Positions 6,472 to 7,601 of a stretch of DNA of 7,601 nt are shown here, piece after piece. A model generated the notes under the pieces. It did not search any database. It was not told where the DNA came from and saw only the letters and a list, made by a program, of their open reading frames with translations. Position 1 is the first letter of the stretch; every line of letters begins with the position of its first letter. A program made the translations under genes and the position numbers. Origin of the DNA: Paracoccaceae bacterium (lineage in GTDB: Bacteria; Pseudomonadota; Alphaproteobacteria; Rhodobacterales; Rhodobacteraceae). The stretch lies in assembly GCA_002712045.1 (NCBI GenBank), contig PARX01000003.1, positions 5,680 to 13,280 on the forward strand. The letters run 5' to 3'.

Positions 6472-7601
6472 ATGGGCGAAGCATTAATTCCGGAGCAAGT
6501 GGAAGTTTCTGGCATCAAAATAAATAAGGATTTGAGCAAAGGTCCATATTTCGTTGATGGTAAAGACACTTTAGCAAAGCTGTGGAAATTAAGGTGTGAA
6601 AAGTCTAAAGAGAAAATAGCCCATCGTGAAAAAAAATATGGCATTTGGTCTTCTTATAGTTGGAGTGAATTTTATGATAACTCTCGTTTGATTGGCTTAG
6701 CCCTTTTATCGATGGGATTTAAAAGAGGTGAAGTCGTAAGTATCTTATCTGAAGACAGTAAAGAGTGGATATATACAGATTTGGCCGTTCAGAGTGTGGG
6801 TGGTATTACATCAGGTGTATATCCGACGGATAGCGCTAGACAGCTGGTATATCTGGTGAACGATAGTGACACTCAGTTTTTGTTTTTGGAGAATGACGAG
6901 CAACTAGATAAATATCTGTCAGTATCTGATCAGATGCCAAAATTGAAGAAAGTTATAGTTTACGAAAAAGATGGTTTAATTGATTTTGATGATCCTCGAG
7001 TAATGTTTCTGACTGACTTGTATGAAGTCGGAAAGATTGAGTTAGAAAAGAAAAGTGGTATTTTTGAAAAAGAAATTGAAGCTGGAAAGTCTGAAGATAC
7101 GTCTATTTTGATTTATACCTCTGGAACCACTGGAGAACCTAAAGGTGTTGAAATTACGGGAAATAACATAATGTTTTCAATATCAGCTGGTGGGAGAAGT
7201 TTACCTGTCTTTGATAATGATGAGCAACTTTGTTTTTTACCTTTATGCCATATTTTAGAGCGGTTAATTTCAGTTTTTCAACCTATTGGGGCTGGATCTG
7301 TTATAAATTTTGCTGAAAGCTCAGAGACAGTTTTTGATAATTTACAAGAAGTTAGCCCGACTATTTTTACTGCGGTTCCACGAGTATGGGAGCGTATATA
7401 TTCAAGAGTTTCAATAATGACTGGTGAAGCAACGCCTTTTGGCAGGTGGGCATTTAAGAAGGCGTTAGCCGCTGGGATGACTAAGATCAAAGCAGAAGAC
7501 GAAAACCGAGCAATTCCATTGAGTTACTTTTTTTGGGATTTTGTGCTTCTTAAAAATATCCGAAGAATGTTGGGTATGGACAATTTAAGGAGAGGCACCA
7601 C
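6472..7601 (+). CDS. AMP-dependent acyl-CoA ligase (long-chain-type), 3' end cut off by window
   Basis: An open frame from ATG 6472 to the right edge, giving 376 codons with no stop. Full-length relatives have about 600-650 residues, so roughly 60% is present. It belongs to the AMP-forming acyl-CoA synthetase (ANL) family, which adenylates a carboxylic acid with ATP and transfers it to CoA. The ATP-binding P-loop is YTSGTTGEPKG (215-225). PLCHILER (257-264) is the conserved motif of the long-chain-type subgroup, and TAVPRVWERIY (300-310) is another subgroup mark. The N-terminal domain contains REKKYGIWSSYSW (about 52-64) and a GLALLSMGFKRGEVVSIL block. The C-terminal lid domain with the catalytic lysine lies outside the window. 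The start is fixed because an in-frame ATG 21 bases upstream runs into a TAA; the RBS (AGGT at 6459-6462) is weak, so coupling to livF is likely. Its place after an importer suggests that it traps imported acid as acyl-CoA. The substrate chain type cannot be told from this fragment. Confidence 0.92.
   Translation, partial: MGEALIPEQVEVSGIKINKDLSKGPYFVDGKDTLAKLWKLRCEKSKEKIAHREKKYGIWSSYSWSEFYDNSRLIGLALLSMGFKRGEVVSILSEDSKEWIYTDLAVQSVGGITSGVYPTDSARQLVYLVNDSDTQFLFLENDEQLDKYLSVSDQMPKLKKVIVYEKDGLIDFDDPRVMFLTDLYEVGKIELEKKSGIFEKEIEAGKSEDTSILIYTSGTTGEPKGVEITGNNIMFSISAGGRSLPVFDNDEQLCFLPLCHILERLISVFQPIGAGSVINFAESSETVFDNLQEVSPTIFTAVPRVWERIYSRVSIMTGEATPFGRWAFKKALAAGMTKIKAEDENRAIPLSYFFWDFVLLKNIRRMLGMDNLRRGT

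Overview
The window is a compact, all-plus-strand stretch of bacterial DNA with a low G+C content, by eye in the high 30s percent (not counted). Intergenic gaps are very short. The protein families and the gene neighbourhood (a LivHMGF-type ABC importer beside a large AMP-forming acyl-CoA ligase, a nitronate-monooxygenase-like flavoprotein and a zinc-free MDR reductase) suit a Pseudomonadota lineage, perhaps a low-GC marine alphaproteobacterium. That placement is inferred from protein style and base composition. There is no rRNA or other marker.

Layout. Bases 1-39 may be the last codons of an upstream gene. A DUF1028 (COG3342, Ntn-hydrolase-like) gene lies at 58-735. A 189-base AT-rich gap (736-924) follows and is the only sizeable non-coding stretch. 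From 925 to the right edge there is a tight run of seven genes: a zinc-free MDR oxidoreductase (925-1950), an FMN-dependent nitronate-monooxygenase/FabK-like protein (1959-2912), permeases LivH (2946-3821) and LivM (3826-4914), ATPases LivG (4911-5687) and LivF (5684-6460), and an AMP-dependent acyl-CoA ligase (6472 onward) cut off by the window edge. Gaps in this run are 8, 33, 4, -4, -4 and 11 bases, so it is very probably one transcription unit with translational coupling at livM/livG and livG/livF.

How the genes could work together. LivHMGF supplies the membrane channel and both ATPases of a branched-chain-amino-acid/amide-type (HAAT) importer. The ligase next to it suggests the cargo is a carboxylic acid that becomes a CoA thioester after entry. 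The MDR reductase and the flavoprotein could then act on the acyl-CoA or a derivative. This importer-ligase pairing is a recurrent arrangement in proteobacteria, and the substrate cannot be read from this window. The periplasmic substrate-binding protein (LivK/LivJ type) is absent here and is probably just downstream.

I see no mobile element, CRISPR array, tRNA, rRNA or convincing riboswitch. The region looks like an ordinary but under-characterised catabolic/uptake operon. I do not see a clearly new kind of system.
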